This document shows positions 53,688 through 63,900 of a stretch of DNA of 64,000 bases, in pieces. The position numbers and the translations under genes are program-made. The notes below the pieces were generated by a model. It had not been told where the DNA came from. It searched no databases and worked only from the letters and a program-made list of their open reading frames with translations. Source of the stretch: an uncultured Paraglaciecola sp. (GTDB taxonomy: Bacteria; Pseudomonadota; Gammaproteobacteria; Enterobacterales; Alteromonadaceae); the NCBI GenBank assembly GCA_947498355.1, contig CANMKA010000016.1, positions 26,081-90,080 of the forward strand, read 5' to 3'. Position 1 is the stretch's first letter, and each line of letters starts with the position of its first letter.

Positions 53688-56600
53688 CTAATTTGCCTGT
53701 GCCAATGACGTTGCCATCTGTTGCTCAACAAACAGTGTTTGCGGCAAGTAAAATGACGTCATTGTGCTCTTATTAAAGATACCGTTGCTACGTCCAGACT
53801 TGAGCATAAACTTGGCGGTGACATTAAAGTCTTGCCCTTCGTTTTCTGCTGTGAACGGCCAATTGACTGCGTATTCGGTGCCTTTTATCCATTTAATTTG
53901 CGCTTCGTTTAGTACCCGAAGCAACGCCCAAGGGCCTGACTTTTCAATGCCTACGCGCTTACCTGAGCGGTCAACTGCGTATACTCTGGCGATTTCTGTG
54001 GTGCCCGCGCCTGGCCATGAAAACTTGCGCCACTCTTCGGGCTCATTGCGATAGCGATACGCTTGCTCACTAAAGCCTATGTAGCTCTCTCGTACGCCGC
54101 GCTGGGCGACAGGTAAGGCTTGGAATTGAAATTGTGAACTCTCACTGCCTTTAGAAAACAGCGAACGGGTGACTTGATTTGCGCGGTATAAGCTATTTAA
54201 AAAGCCCTCACTAAAACCAATGCCCATGCCATTCCACTTGCGCTCTTCCCACTTGCCTTTACGCTTTTTCAAGAACGAGTCTAATTGCTCGTCAACGAAA
54301 GCCCAGAGTAAACCCGAGCGACCATTGAGTAGCTCAGCTACATCAGCCACGGCTGCATCTGCACCTTTGGGGTTAAACGGAAACTTCCCGCGTACACCTG
54401 CCGAATACAGGGCGTAAACCTGATCTTGCCACTCGTTGTCCAACTGGCGACGAAACACCACGCTAATCGCACTAAAGCTCGCGCGCAACGGACTCTTGAG
54501 CAATCCTTCTAAAGCGCCTTTGGTAGAAGGTTCGAGGGCGCGCAGTTGACTTTCGGCAACAATCCATGCGCCTTGCAACCCGCTATCTGAGTCTTCACCG
54601 TTGAGTAAACTCTGGGCAAACTCCATGGCCTGCGCATCCGACTCATTGCTACTCATCAAAGATTTCACGTCGCTGTGGACCATGCTCAAGGTAGTAATGT
54701 ACTGTTGTAAAAAGTCACTGGCTTGGCCTTGCTCGCTGCTTTGACTAAACCGGCGTAAGTCGGCAAAGCGACTTTCCAGCTCAGGCACGCGCTTGACTAT
54801 GACCTTAGGGAGGGTCAACTTGGCTTGGGCCGCTAACTTACTCACGTCTTCACTGACAGGTGTCGGGTCAATGATGGGCTTGTCAGCAAGGTTAATATTT
54901 AGGTTAATTTGCTTCATCAATTCAGCAAAGGGCCCGTCAACTGTGCTCAAGGTCGCAAGGGAAATACTGGCATCAGCTAACCCTTTAAACGGTCTGACTT
55001 CTGTTTGCGATAACAGGGTTAACCAATGAGCAGCATAGTCTTTAAAGTACATGGCACGGATGGCCGCCTCAAGCGCGTCAGCTTTGACTTTGTCGACTCG
55101 GTTTTCACCTTTTTCATTCGCTGTACCCATTACCCAATCACCTGAACTGGCCACTGTAACAACGCGCTGCATTTCTGGGAAAAAATACCCCTGCCAGCCT
55201 TGCTGGGTATAAGCAAATGGAATGCGGTAGTCGCCGGCAAACAGTTTTTCGTTCTTACTGTTGAGCATACTCTTGATAGAGGTTGGCTTTTTCTTAGCTG
55301 CTTTGCTAGCGATGATCTGCCGATACAAAGGCTCTGGCTCTGGTTGCGTATCCAAGTGCGTTCGTGCAATGTCGATTGTGCTTTGGTCCACTTGCCAAAA
55401 GCTGGCATTACCCGGATTTTCAGCCGTGTGACCAATTTGTGCCACGTATGCCGCGAGCACAGTGTCTATTTGCTGGCTAAAATCCTGCATCTCTTCTAGT
55501 GACAGGTCGACGCCTAAAATAGGTTGCCACAGCTGCTTTAACTGATTAATCGCAAACTCTGGATCCATTTTGTCGGGGCGAATAGAGAACATGAGTTGCA
55601 GCTTAAGCAAGGCATAATACTCTTGCCTAAGGGCATTGCGGCTGTCCATATCTGCCATGCTCTCCCAGTTGGTTGCCAGCTCAGTAAGCTTTTGACTTAC
55701 CACCGACTGAACCGGTTGAGACAACAGCGATTCCATTTCGTGTAGCACAACAGCCGACACCGAATCGAGGGTTTTGTCACCCTCGTAAATGCCAAAGATA
55801 AAGGTCCAAGGCAAATCTTGCTCGTAATCTAATAACACTTGCTGATGGTTGAATACCTCGATAAAGGCTTCGATTCGGTCCGCTGGGTGAGACGTAGTAG
55901 CAGCCAACTCCGACAACTGCTCAACCTTATTTTGGCCGCTGGCAATCAGCAATGAATTCATAGTATAAGAAGTGGTTAGCAGGGCGACCACACCAGCAAT
56001 ACTCGCGAGTGTTGCCGATACAGATAAACCTTTGAGCCAGCGCTGAATTTTGCGTTCGCGGCGATTGCCTCGGGTCAAATCTTGCAGTTTGAACACCACA
56101 TCATTAAAGAAGCGATTAATAAAATAGCTCTTTGTGATAGTTTCTTGATTTTGCTCCAACGCCACCGAAAGAAACTGCTCGCGCGCACCGGTCATAATGC
56201 GCTCGACGGGCGACCCCTCTTGGGTACCAGAAGTAAAGTACACTCCCGCAAACCAAGGTACTTCTTGATACGGGTTCTCTTTAAACAACAGATTGACAAA
56301 CTCAGTTAGTTTAATAGACGCGGCCTGAAACTGGTTGGGAAAATCGAAAATCAAGCCTTTTCGATGCAAGTTGCGCTCACGGGCTAATTTGCTCAGGCGC
56401 TGCTCACACAAACGCTCGTATAGCGCTTCCATGCGCACCTCAAACAATTCGGCTGGGTCTTGGCTCTGGTCTTCACTTTCATCGAGCAAATAGGTGCCCC
56501 ACACTTGGTCGCGCTCTTTTTCTGATAAGTCAGCAAAGAAAGGCTCAAACCCGCTGATTAAATCACTCTTGGTAAAGGTAATGTGAACGGGAAAGATCAC

Positions 56601-57356
56601 GCCAAGCTGAGTAATCAACTCTTGAATACGCTCGCGTACCATTTTTACGTGCTGGCGAATGCCATCGCTGTCGCTGGTTAAAATATCGGCCACACTGATG
56701 GCAACAATCACGCCATTAATCGGCAATTTAGGACGGTGCTTTTTGAGTAAGTCTAAAAATGACAGCCATTCTTTATTGTCTGATGATTCGGTGGTGTAAC
56801 GGCCTGCGGTGTCGATCAGGACCGCTTGGTCTGAGAACCACCAGTCGCAATTGCGCGTGCCACCAAAGCCTTGCACGTGTAACTCGTTAGAATTGGCATA
56901 AGGAAAGTGCAAACCTGAGTTGGCAAACAAGGTGCTTTTCCCCGTCGCTGAGGGGCCAATAATCATGTACCAAGGCAAGGCATACAAAGCAGCGTTGCCG
57001 CGATGGCCTGCACCTAAATGAGACGTTTTGAGGGACTGTAATACCTCGGTCATTTTGTGCTGAATTTCGTCAATTTCAGCTTGAGAGCCGGCGTTGTGCG
57101 TGGCTAGCTCTGCCACTAACTTGTCGCCAGAGCGTTTAGTCCACATCCATCTGGCAATCAAATACACCACAAATGCACCAAACACGCTGAGCATGGCTAA
57201 CAGCTTTTTATCTGCCGTGTCTAAGCCCACCAAATGACCAGCGAACCAAACGATAGTAAGCACAGCAATTAAGCCAACAATTTGCCCCGATGCTCTGGAT
57301 GAAGCCAGGCCCAAGAGAAAGTGAATTAAACCACTGGTATTCGCGCGTCCTGCCAT
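53688..57356 (-). CDS. tssM: T6SS inner-membrane protein TssM (IcmF-like)
   Basis: The start at 57356 overlaps the end of tssL. The 1222-residue protein has two N-terminal helices (IVGLIAVLTIVWFAGHLVGL, MLSVFGAFVVYLIARWMW) and an NTPase-like domain with an intact Walker A (GPSATGKSTLF, near residue 130). A third helix (LSVSATLASIAGVVALL) is followed by a long periplasmic part that contacts TssJ. Length and layout are normal for TssM. Confidence 0.93.
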   Translation of the reverse strand: MAGRANTSGLIHFLLGLASSRASGQIVGLIAVLTIVWFAGHLVGLDTADKKLLAMLSVFGAFVVYLIARWMWTKRSGDKLVAELATHNAGSQAEIDEIQHKMTEVLQSLKTSHLGAGHRGNAALYALPWYMIIGPSATGKSTLFANSGLHFPYANSNELHVQGFGGTRNCDWWFSDQAVLIDTAGRYTTESSDNKEWLSFLDLLKKHRPKLPINGVIVAISVADILTSDSDGIRQHVKMVRERIQELITQLGVIFPVHITFTKSDLISGFEPFFADLSEKERDQVWGTYLLDESEDQSQDPAELFEVRMEALYERLCEQRLSKLARERNLHRKGLIFDFPNQFQAASIKLTEFVNLLFKENPYQEVPWFAGVYFTSGTQEGSPVERIMTGAREQFLSVALEQNQETITKSYFINRFFNDVVFKLQDLTRGNRRERKIQRWLKGLSVSATLASIAGVVALLTTSYTMNSLLIASGQNKVEQLSELAATTSHPADRIEAFIEVFNHQQVLLDYEQDLPWTFIFGIYEGDKTLDSVSAVVLHEMESLLSQPVQSVVSQKLTELATNWESMADMDSRNALRQEYYALLKLQLMFSIRPDKMDPEFAINQLKQLWQPILGVDLSLEEMQDFSQQIDTVLAAYVAQIGHTAENPGNASFWQVDQSTIDIARTHLDTQPEPEPLYRQIIASKAAKKKPTSIKSMLNSKNEKLFAGDYRIPFAYTQQGWQGYFFPEMQRVVTVASSGDWVMGTANEKGENRVDKVKADALEAAIRAMYFKDYAAHWLTLLSQTEVRPFKGLADASISLATLSTVDGPFAELMKQINLNINLADKPIIDPTPVSEDVSKLAAQAKLTLPKVIVKRVPELESRFADLRRFSQSSEQGQASDFLQQYITTLSMVHSDVKSLMSSNESDAQAMEFAQSLLNGEDSDSGLQGAWIVAESQLRALEPSTKGALEGLLKSPLRASFSAISVVFRRQLDNEWQDQVYALYSAGVRGKFPFNPKGADAAVADVAELLNGRSGLLWAFVDEQLDSFLKKRKGKWEERKWNGMGIGFSEGFLNSLYRANQVTRSLFSKGSESSQFQFQALPVAQRGVRESYIGFSEQAYRYRNEPEEWRKFSWPGAGTTEIARVYAVDRSGKRVGIEKSGPWALLRVLNEAQIKWIKGTEYAVNWPFTAENEGQDFNVTAKFMLKSGRSNGIFNKSTMTSFYLPQTLFVEQQMATSLAQAN

Positions 57357-57357
57357 G

Positions 57358-58101
57358 TTATTCACCCGCTCCTTCGAACACATTACTACTATTTGATTGC
57401 TGCATCTGTTGCATCACTGCAAGCTGGGTTTCAATCACTTGATTACTATTTTTAGCGTCGCTGCTGATCACGTAATGAAAGCCCATAAACAAGAACATAA
57501 TGAGGCTAAGACCAATACTGAAAATGACCCAATAGGGCAAATTGCGTCCGACTTTCATCACAAATCCTTCTTGTGGTACGCCATCGCTAGACAACTGCAT
57601 ATTGGTACTGCCAGAGGCGTCTTCTAACTGGGCTCTTATATCGACCATTAACGCTTTAAGCTGCTCTAAGCCTTTAATTTTGTAGGCGCCTTCGAACCCT
57701 AACTGTAGGCATATATAATACACTTCGAGTACTTTAAGCTTGTCTTCGTTGCCCATGCGCAGTTTGTCCATGCGCTCAAAAAACTCTTCGCCAGCACGGT
57801 TATTACCATAAAACTCTAACTGCAAAGGTCGGCTCATCCACTCCATTCGAAATGACGCACCAGAGCTCATCACTAGCTCGTCGCAGGTGGCGGTTAGGGC
57901 AAACTTGGCTTCTTGCATCTGAGAAGTAGGAATTTGGTTTTCGTAACACTTGCGTTCAAACACATCGAAGCACTCAATAATTTGGTCGCGAAAATTGGCT
58001 GAAATCTGGCTGATATCTTCCCTAACCTTTAATGGCATCAAGGCGTGTATTACAGGTGCAATACAAGCGAGTAAGTCGGGAGATTTTTGATTAACATCCA
58101 T
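57358..58101 (-). CDS. tssL: T6SS inner-membrane protein TssL (DotU-like)
   Basis: This 247-residue protein has the DotU cytoplasmic domain (FALTATCDELVMSS, GNNRAGEEFFERMDKL) and one C-terminal helix (LPYWVIFSIGLSLIMFLFMG). There is no OmpA-type peptidoglycan-binding domain, so anchoring must come from another protein. It is the usual partner of TssM. Confidence 0.93.
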   Translation of the reverse strand: MDVNQKSPDLLACIAPVIHALMPLKVREDISQISANFRDQIIECFDVFERKCYENQIPTSQMQEAKFALTATCDELVMSSGASFRMEWMSRPLQLEFYGNNRAGEEFFERMDKLRMGNEDKLKVLEVYYICLQLGFEGAYKIKGLEQLKALMVDIRAQLEDASGSTNMQLSSDGVPQEGFVMKVGRNLPYWVIFSIGLSLIMFLFMGFHYVISSDAKNSNQVIETQLAVMQQMQQSNSSNVFEGAGE

Positions 58102-58130
58102 TTATTAATGTCCTACTACTAATTTGTTAC

Positions 58131-59465
58131 TTACTGCCTATCAACAATCACAATTTCAACATTGGCTTGTTGTAAGCTAAACGGGATAAACACAGCTAGG
58201 CTCTGCTCATCTATAATTTGTTGCCAAATATCGCCATGGGGCTCAAGGCGAAAATATTCATAACCACTTTTGACTGCCAGCTTATTTGGCGTGCGCTGGC
58301 AATGGCTAACCGGCAATCCATTGAGTGCCGAAGATACAATCATGTCGATTTTTTCAACCGAGCACACTTTGACTTGTTCGCCAAAGGTATCAATCCACTT
58401 ACTGTCCGAAGACTCGAAGTATACGGCTAAGTAAAAATCGTTATGGGCCAGCTGCGCCGAATCAATAGTGGCAATTTGGTACAAGGCGTCAGAGATTTTT
58501 TCTAACCTCAGCCCCGACATTTTCTTAGGTACCACACCTTCGAGCAGCTGAGTAACTAAGCGGTCAAACTGCACAAAGACCTCTGACAAGTTTTGGTGTT
58601 GGTAGGCTGGCAGTGCCTCAATTAGCTGGCTGTGCTCAAACAACGAAATGCGACTCAGCAACTGAATAAACTCGCTGTATAAACGCTCTGGATGCACGCA
58701 GTGCAACTGTTTTAAATGAGATAAAATCTTGGCACTGGGCTGCAAGGCACTTAACAACAAAAAGCTGTTCATTTCGTTAGGCCCAAAGTCGTTGACGGCG
58801 CCTAATCCTTGTCGTCGGTTGAGTAACACATTGGCTTTTGCATTAACTAAATTGTCGGTGCGATTGAGCAATTCGCTCAAATAGGTCGACGCGCTGATAT
58901 CCAAGAGCGGCGGCACAAAGGTGTCGTCAATGACAAAGTGGCCGTCTTCGCCGCGCACCACCTTGCACAGCGGTAATACTTCAAAATAAGTCTTAGAGTC
59001 AGCATCGGTAAACAGAACTAATTTGGGCTCGGCAACCATCACCTCTCGAGTGCGAGAGGGATCGTGAATGTCGCTAATATCGCTAAATTGGGCCTGATAA
59101 GCCGACAACTGGCCTGTATTGTTGTAACCGCTAATCCCTGAGCTCACCTGATTTGCCGCCATACCTACGTAAACCGTACAACTTTCCTGGTCTTGGGGGA
59201 GGGTAAGGTTAAGCTCAGTGGTAGCCGTACGACTAAATGTTAAATAACGACCCGACTCCAATACAAAGTCTACCCCGAGTACCCGCAGATCACCCCGAGC
59301 CAAAGCACTGGTGTCTAAATTAATGCGCTTAAAACCATAGGCACAAGGCGACTGCATCAACTGTCGCTGGGCGTGCATTTGCTCTTGATATTGGTCGAAC
59401 AGCTGAAAATGCTGTTGACCTAACAAAACGCCTTCGGCCCAAATTGGTTTTTTAGCTACAGACAT
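58131..59465 (-). CDS. tssK: T6SS baseplate-membrane connector TssK
   Basis: The 444-residue protein starts MSVAKKPIWAEGVLLGQQHF, the typical TssK opening. A GTG at 59471 is an alternative start. The C-terminal half carries the head domain (LRLEKISDALYQIATI, DFYLAVYFESSDSKW). TssK links the baseplate to TssL-TssM. Confidence 0.93.
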   Translation of the reverse strand: MSVAKKPIWAEGVLLGQQHFQLFDQYQEQMHAQRQLMQSPCAYGFKRINLDTSALARGDLRVLGVDFVLESGRYLTFSRTATTELNLTLPQDQESCTVYVGMAANQVSSGISGYNNTGQLSAYQAQFSDISDIHDPSRTREVMVAEPKLVLFTDADSKTYFEVLPLCKVVRGEDGHFVIDDTFVPPLLDISASTYLSELLNRTDNLVNAKANVLLNRRQGLGAVNDFGPNEMNSFLLLSALQPSAKILSHLKQLHCVHPERLYSEFIQLLSRISLFEHSQLIEALPAYQHQNLSEVFVQFDRLVTQLLEGVVPKKMSGLRLEKISDALYQIATIDSAQLAHNDFYLAVYFESSDSKWIDTFGEQVKVCSVEKIDMIVSSALNGLPVSHCQRTPNKLAVKSGYEYFRLEPHGDIWQQIIDEQSLAVFIPFSLQQANVEIVIVDRQ

Positions 59466-59470
59466 GGACA

Positions 59471-59938
59471 CTAGTTCGCCTTTTGTTTCACTTTGGGTAG
59501 CGATATAGCATTGCTAGTCAACAGCACATCGAGGGATGTGGACAATTGCACCGTACCGGTATCGAGCTCGTGGGTTACCCGCCAGTTTTCATTGGCGCGC
59601 TCTCTAAACAATGCGAACACGGCCACGTAACGGGCTTCTTCGGCTTGGTCAAACTTAATATTGAGGCTGTCTGAAGGGTTAACTGTGCGCTCTTCAACGG
59701 TAATTAGGGCATTGGCTAGCACCGATTTATCGGACTTCCAAAGTTGCTCGAAGGTCGCGGATTGAAAGCTCTGTACGTCTGACAGTTGGTAAATACGGAT
59801 CACCACTGGCAACGCCTCATCAAACTGATTAAGGTTGAGGTTGTCGGTAGCGGTGACATCTAATTTCACTTGGGTAGAGCTACACGACAACACAGACAGG
59901 ACAAGCGCACCTACCACCATTAACTTTACAAATTTCAT
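59471..59938 (-). CDS. tssJ: T6SS outer-membrane lipoprotein TssJ
   Basis: This 155-residue lipoprotein has the lipobox VLSC and a mature transthyretin-like domain with NLNQFDEALPVVIRIYQL and SVQSF-type segments (here LSDVQSFQSATFEQLW), standard for TssJ. It anchors TssM to the outer membrane. Confidence 0.92.
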   Translation of the reverse strand: MKFVKLMVVGALVLSVLSCSSTQVKLDVTATDNLNLNQFDEALPVVIRIYQLSDVQSFQSATFEQLWKSDKSVLANALITVEERTVNPSDSLNIKFDQAEEARYVAVFALFRERANENWRVTHELDTGTVQLSTSLDVLLTSNAISLPKVKQKAN

Positions 59939-59985
59939 ATTGACTACCTTGCGATTAACTAACGTAAATTAACTGTTTACTAGCG

Positions 59986-60459
59986 TTACTTTTTAACTAA
60001 TTTTTTCTCTAAAATAGAACATATAACCTGCTCAAATCGCGCTTTGGCGCTGGCTTCCCAGGTTTTGTGCTTACCTAATAATTTAGCAAAGGGTGACACA
60101 GACTTTGACTGCTGACGCTGGTGCTCTAGGGTCGCCACCACAAATAAATCCATAGATGAAATGAGTTTGGATTGAATAGCCAGTAAGTCGCGATTTAACG
60201 CCGACAGAGACGAGGGATTAAAATTGTCGAGGTGGTAGCACACTGTGAGTTCGGTGTTAATAAGTAATAAAAATAGTTCGTGGGCTTGCTGGTCGAATAC
60301 GCGATGGTAAGTAACACCTACTTGGTCGAGCAAAGATGCGACCAAACGACACTGAGACCAGACCGAAGATAACAAGCAGCGCTTAAAACTGTTCTCGTCA
60401 TAAGAATCAGCAGAACCTGACTGTAGAGGATTTACATTATTTTGATTGACAAAGTCCAT
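59986..60459 (-). CDS. Unrecognised first gene of the T6SS operon
   Basis: This 157-residue, mainly helical soluble protein has no signal peptide or membrane helix. Segments include SVWSQCRLVASLLDQVGVTY and SLSALNRDLLAIQSKLISSM, with a basic tail (LEKKLVKK). I do not recognise it. It is the first gene of the leftward operon, 47 bp before tssJ. Its position suggests a T6SS accessory or regulatory role. Confidence 0.65.
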   Translation of the reverse strand: MDFVNQNNVNPLQSGSADSYDENSFKRCLLSSVWSQCRLVASLLDQVGVTYHRVFDQQAHELFLLLINTELTVCYHLDNFNPSSLSALNRDLLAIQSKLISSMDLFVVATLEHQRQQSKSVSPFAKLLGKHKTWEASAKARFEQVICSILEKKLVKK

Positions 60460-60923
60460 TTTCTTTTCACTTATACTGAGTGGAACTCAATAACTACATT
60501 TAATCATTGCAAACTTAAAAGGTGCTGGTTTAAGCCCATTTAAATTCGCGCTCCGTGATTCACGACCGCCATGGTAGTACAAAAAACCAACTTGTCAAAT
60601 TATTTTTTAAGGTAATTTGTTTACCATAAATCCGGCGTTAATTTTGACCTTGAAAATTGGCTTACTGCCGTGAATTGCTTTTTACTATACGCTCAATTTA
60701 TTTGCCAAATAAAACGGTTTTTAATAACGTAAAATTCGCACATAGTTCTCGGTGTTATATTGTATCAATTTGCATACACCCCTTTATTTTCGGCCTCTCC
60801 CTCCGCAGCTTTAACTATTGCACTGCGTTTAACACTCATTTTAAAAAGTACTTGCACCTGTTTTTTTTATCGCTAATATGCACTCAGTTTTTGGACAATT
60901 TACTATCGTTAAGGATAACGACT
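60460..60923. promoter_or_regulatory. Divergent control region of the T6SS operon and second vgrG
   Basis: This 464-bp AT-rich region separates the leftward T6SS operon from the rightward vgrG and must hold both promoters. CGTGA-T-TCACG (60554-60564) and GGTAA-N5-TTACC (60611-60625) are symmetrical and could be operators. TTGCAC (60852) and TAATAT (60874), 16 bp apart, are a weak sigma-70-like pair before vgrG. I see no gene in it and no convincing sigma-54 site. Confidence 0.45.
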
Positions 60924-63900
60924 TTGGCTTCTCCTCGGTTACTGATTAGCGTTAACAACACTCATTATCAAGTCATTTTTTTACAGGGCGTTGACGACTT
61001 AAACGGTCACAGCGAATACCTAGTCGAGGTAGACACACTCGACCTTGCCCCACTGCAAAATGGCTTGGGCCAAACCGTATCTTTGACCTTCATCGCCGAC
61101 GACGATCACAGCCGAGTGCTTAATGCCTGTTTGTTGTCAATTAAAGATAAAGGCGTGATTGGCGCCAACCCAAAACAAGCCGATGGATTGAAGCGGCGTT
61201 ATCAATTAACCCTAGGCACCCGATTATCACTGCTTGAGCAAACCGAACACTCTCGCGTGTTTGTCGACACCGACTTAAAAGACGTGTTGTATACGGTATT
61301 AGCAGGCGCTGGCTATCACGGTGCGCAAATTGAGTTTTCGTTGGCCAAGCCCCTGCCCGCTGCGCCGCAAATTGTGCAAGCCATGGAGTCAAATGCCGCG
61401 TTTTTTAAGCGCCTGCTGAGCCAATACGGTTTGTATTACCGGGTCACCTCAACGGGGGCCGATGCTGGTATAATGATCACCGACAACAACCTCTCTAGCC
61501 CCTATTTAGCAAGGGGATTGATCGAGGTGCACTACGCCAGTGGCTTCAATAGCCAATTGGCCGAATCGGCCCTCGAAAACAGTAATGGTCGCCCTAATTT
61601 TGTCGGTTTTAGCCACTGCCAAGTCAAGCATCAATATCAGCGAGGCTTGACCAAGGCGATGGCGATTGATGAACACGCTGCGCAGGATGAACTCGCTGAC
61701 TACAACCTGGCTCAGCCAGTGTCTACCAGCCTCGCCCAAGCAGCACAAGTGGGCGAAGACCAAACCCTTGCCACACATAGGTTTGCACAGGTCATTACTT
61801 TAACGGGTAACGTGCCAGATATTTTCGCAGGATGCTCGTTTTCACTGAACGACCAAAGTGCTGTTAACGCCAGCGGCGACTACTTGTGCGTAAGCGTGAA
61901 GCACAAAAGTCAGCAGCCAAGCGACGAGACCAGTCAAGACGGTTTAAGCCAATATCATTGCGAAGTGGTAGCTATACCCAGAGGCACTGCGTTTAAACTG
62001 CCCTACGAGGCATTTTCGCCCTTACCTATGGTGTTTTCGGCAAGCGTAGAGTCTATTCAGCCCGCGCCTACCTTAACCGAAACGGGCGAATACTATGCCA
62101 AGATCCGCTTTGACGATACCGCGCAAGGGCCTTTGAGTAGTACCCAGCCATTAAAAAAATTGGTTAGCTATGCCTGTGCTAACCAGCCCCATGCCACGGG
62201 CTGGCATTTTCCACTGGCCCATGACTCACAGGTACTGTTGGGCTGCGTGAACAACGACCCGTCACAGGCCTACATAATCGGCTTTGATATGAACCAAGCC
62301 CAGCCTGCGGTAGTCAACAGCAGCAATGCTTCGCAAAACCGTATATTATCTCGCTCGGGCCACGAACTGCGCTTTGACGACGACGAACAAACACCGACCA
62401 TTATTTTGCAAACCCTAGGCAGTGAACATTACTTTGAACTTAATGCTAACACTGCAGGCAAGCACTATATCGAGTGGGTGTCGCGATTAGGCAACATCAG
62501 CTTGCACGCAGCAGGCAAGTTATTGTTGGAAAACAGCGAGGGCAATATTTATTTTCAGGTTGACGGTCATCAGCACATAGACGCTAAACACAGCGTGGCT
62601 ATTGAGGTGAAAGCCGATAGTACCGCCAAAGATGACACAATGAGTCTGCAAAGTGCGACACACCTCCATCATACGGCACAAAAAGTCAATTTGTCGTCCA
62701 AAAAACAAACAAGCTTACTCTCTGGACGCAGTATCAAGACCCAAGCTAACAGCAAAATACTGTGGCAATCCGCACAAGGCAACATGGCAATTAACGCTTC
62801 GCAAGGGGCGACCATAGTCAATGCCCAAGGCAATATCAGTATTAAAGGCTCAGGCAGTGGCAATATCACCCTGTTTAATCAAGGCGGCATGATTAAACTC
62901 GATAGCCGTGGCAACGTTGAATTAATTGGCAAAGACGTCCTCACCCTTAACGGTAAAATGATTACCTTAGACGGTGAAGTGACCTATAAAAATGCTTCGC
63001 CTCAAACTGCATCTGAGCCAAATGCCGCCTCGCCAAGCAACATTAGCCGCATAGCTGACCTAAACTTGGCAGGCAACATCCAGTTAGACGTTTCACAACA
63101 TGTCATCGAACTTGAATATACCTATCAAGATGGCGAGGCTGTACAAAACGCCCCTTACATAGTTGAACTGGCCGATGGCACAAAAATAGAAGGCGAACTT
63201 GATAACAGCGGTAAAGCCACTATTGAAGGTGCACCTACCGGACAATACACGGTGCAATTGGGTGAAGACACCCGAGAGTACCAACCCCTAGACACCACAA
63301 AGCCCAACCCTCTGTTTGGTAAAATCACTCCGCAAGTCGCTGCTACTATGGTCGAAAATGACGATACCAGCCTACTCGATGAAGCAGGCGATTTAGCGTC
63401 CCAAGCAGGCGATTGGCTATGGGGTACCTTGCAAGGCGACTTCAACGAAAACCCCAGTACTAGCCAGATTGTGGTGGGCACCATCATCTCGATGATACCT
63501 GTCGTTGACCAAGTGATGGATTGCCGCGACGTCTGCGCCAACATCTTTTTACTGGTTGATGATAAAGAAGCCAATGATACCGATGGCTGGATAGCCCTGA
63601 CGCTTACAGGTATTGGCTTTATTCCAGTACTGGGCTCTGCCGTAAAAGGCGTCGGAAAAATCATCGTTAAAAACCCTAAGCAATCGATTTCTTTAGCGGC
63701 TGCCGCTTTGCGTAAACTCGGCAAAGGCGACCCTATTGCCTACATCAAAAATATTGATTGGAAAGACCTAGGCAAACAAGGCGCTGAATTAATCAAAGAA
63801 AAAATCATGGTGATGCGAGAGGCCCTGAACGCTATCCTCAATAGCAGTAGCGTCAAATGGGCATTAGAAAAAGAAACCCTAGAGAACCTCAGCCTTCAAT

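Noticed and set aside
60460..60923. Sigma-54 promoter for the T6SS
   Set aside because: I looked for GG-N10-GC elements; the closest (near TTGGCTTACTGCC) has the wrong spacing.
61506..61778. Minus-strand frames opposite the second vgrG (here and at 63155-63724)
   Set aside because: The plus frame is open for over 1000 codons with VgrG domains; the antisense frames show no homology.
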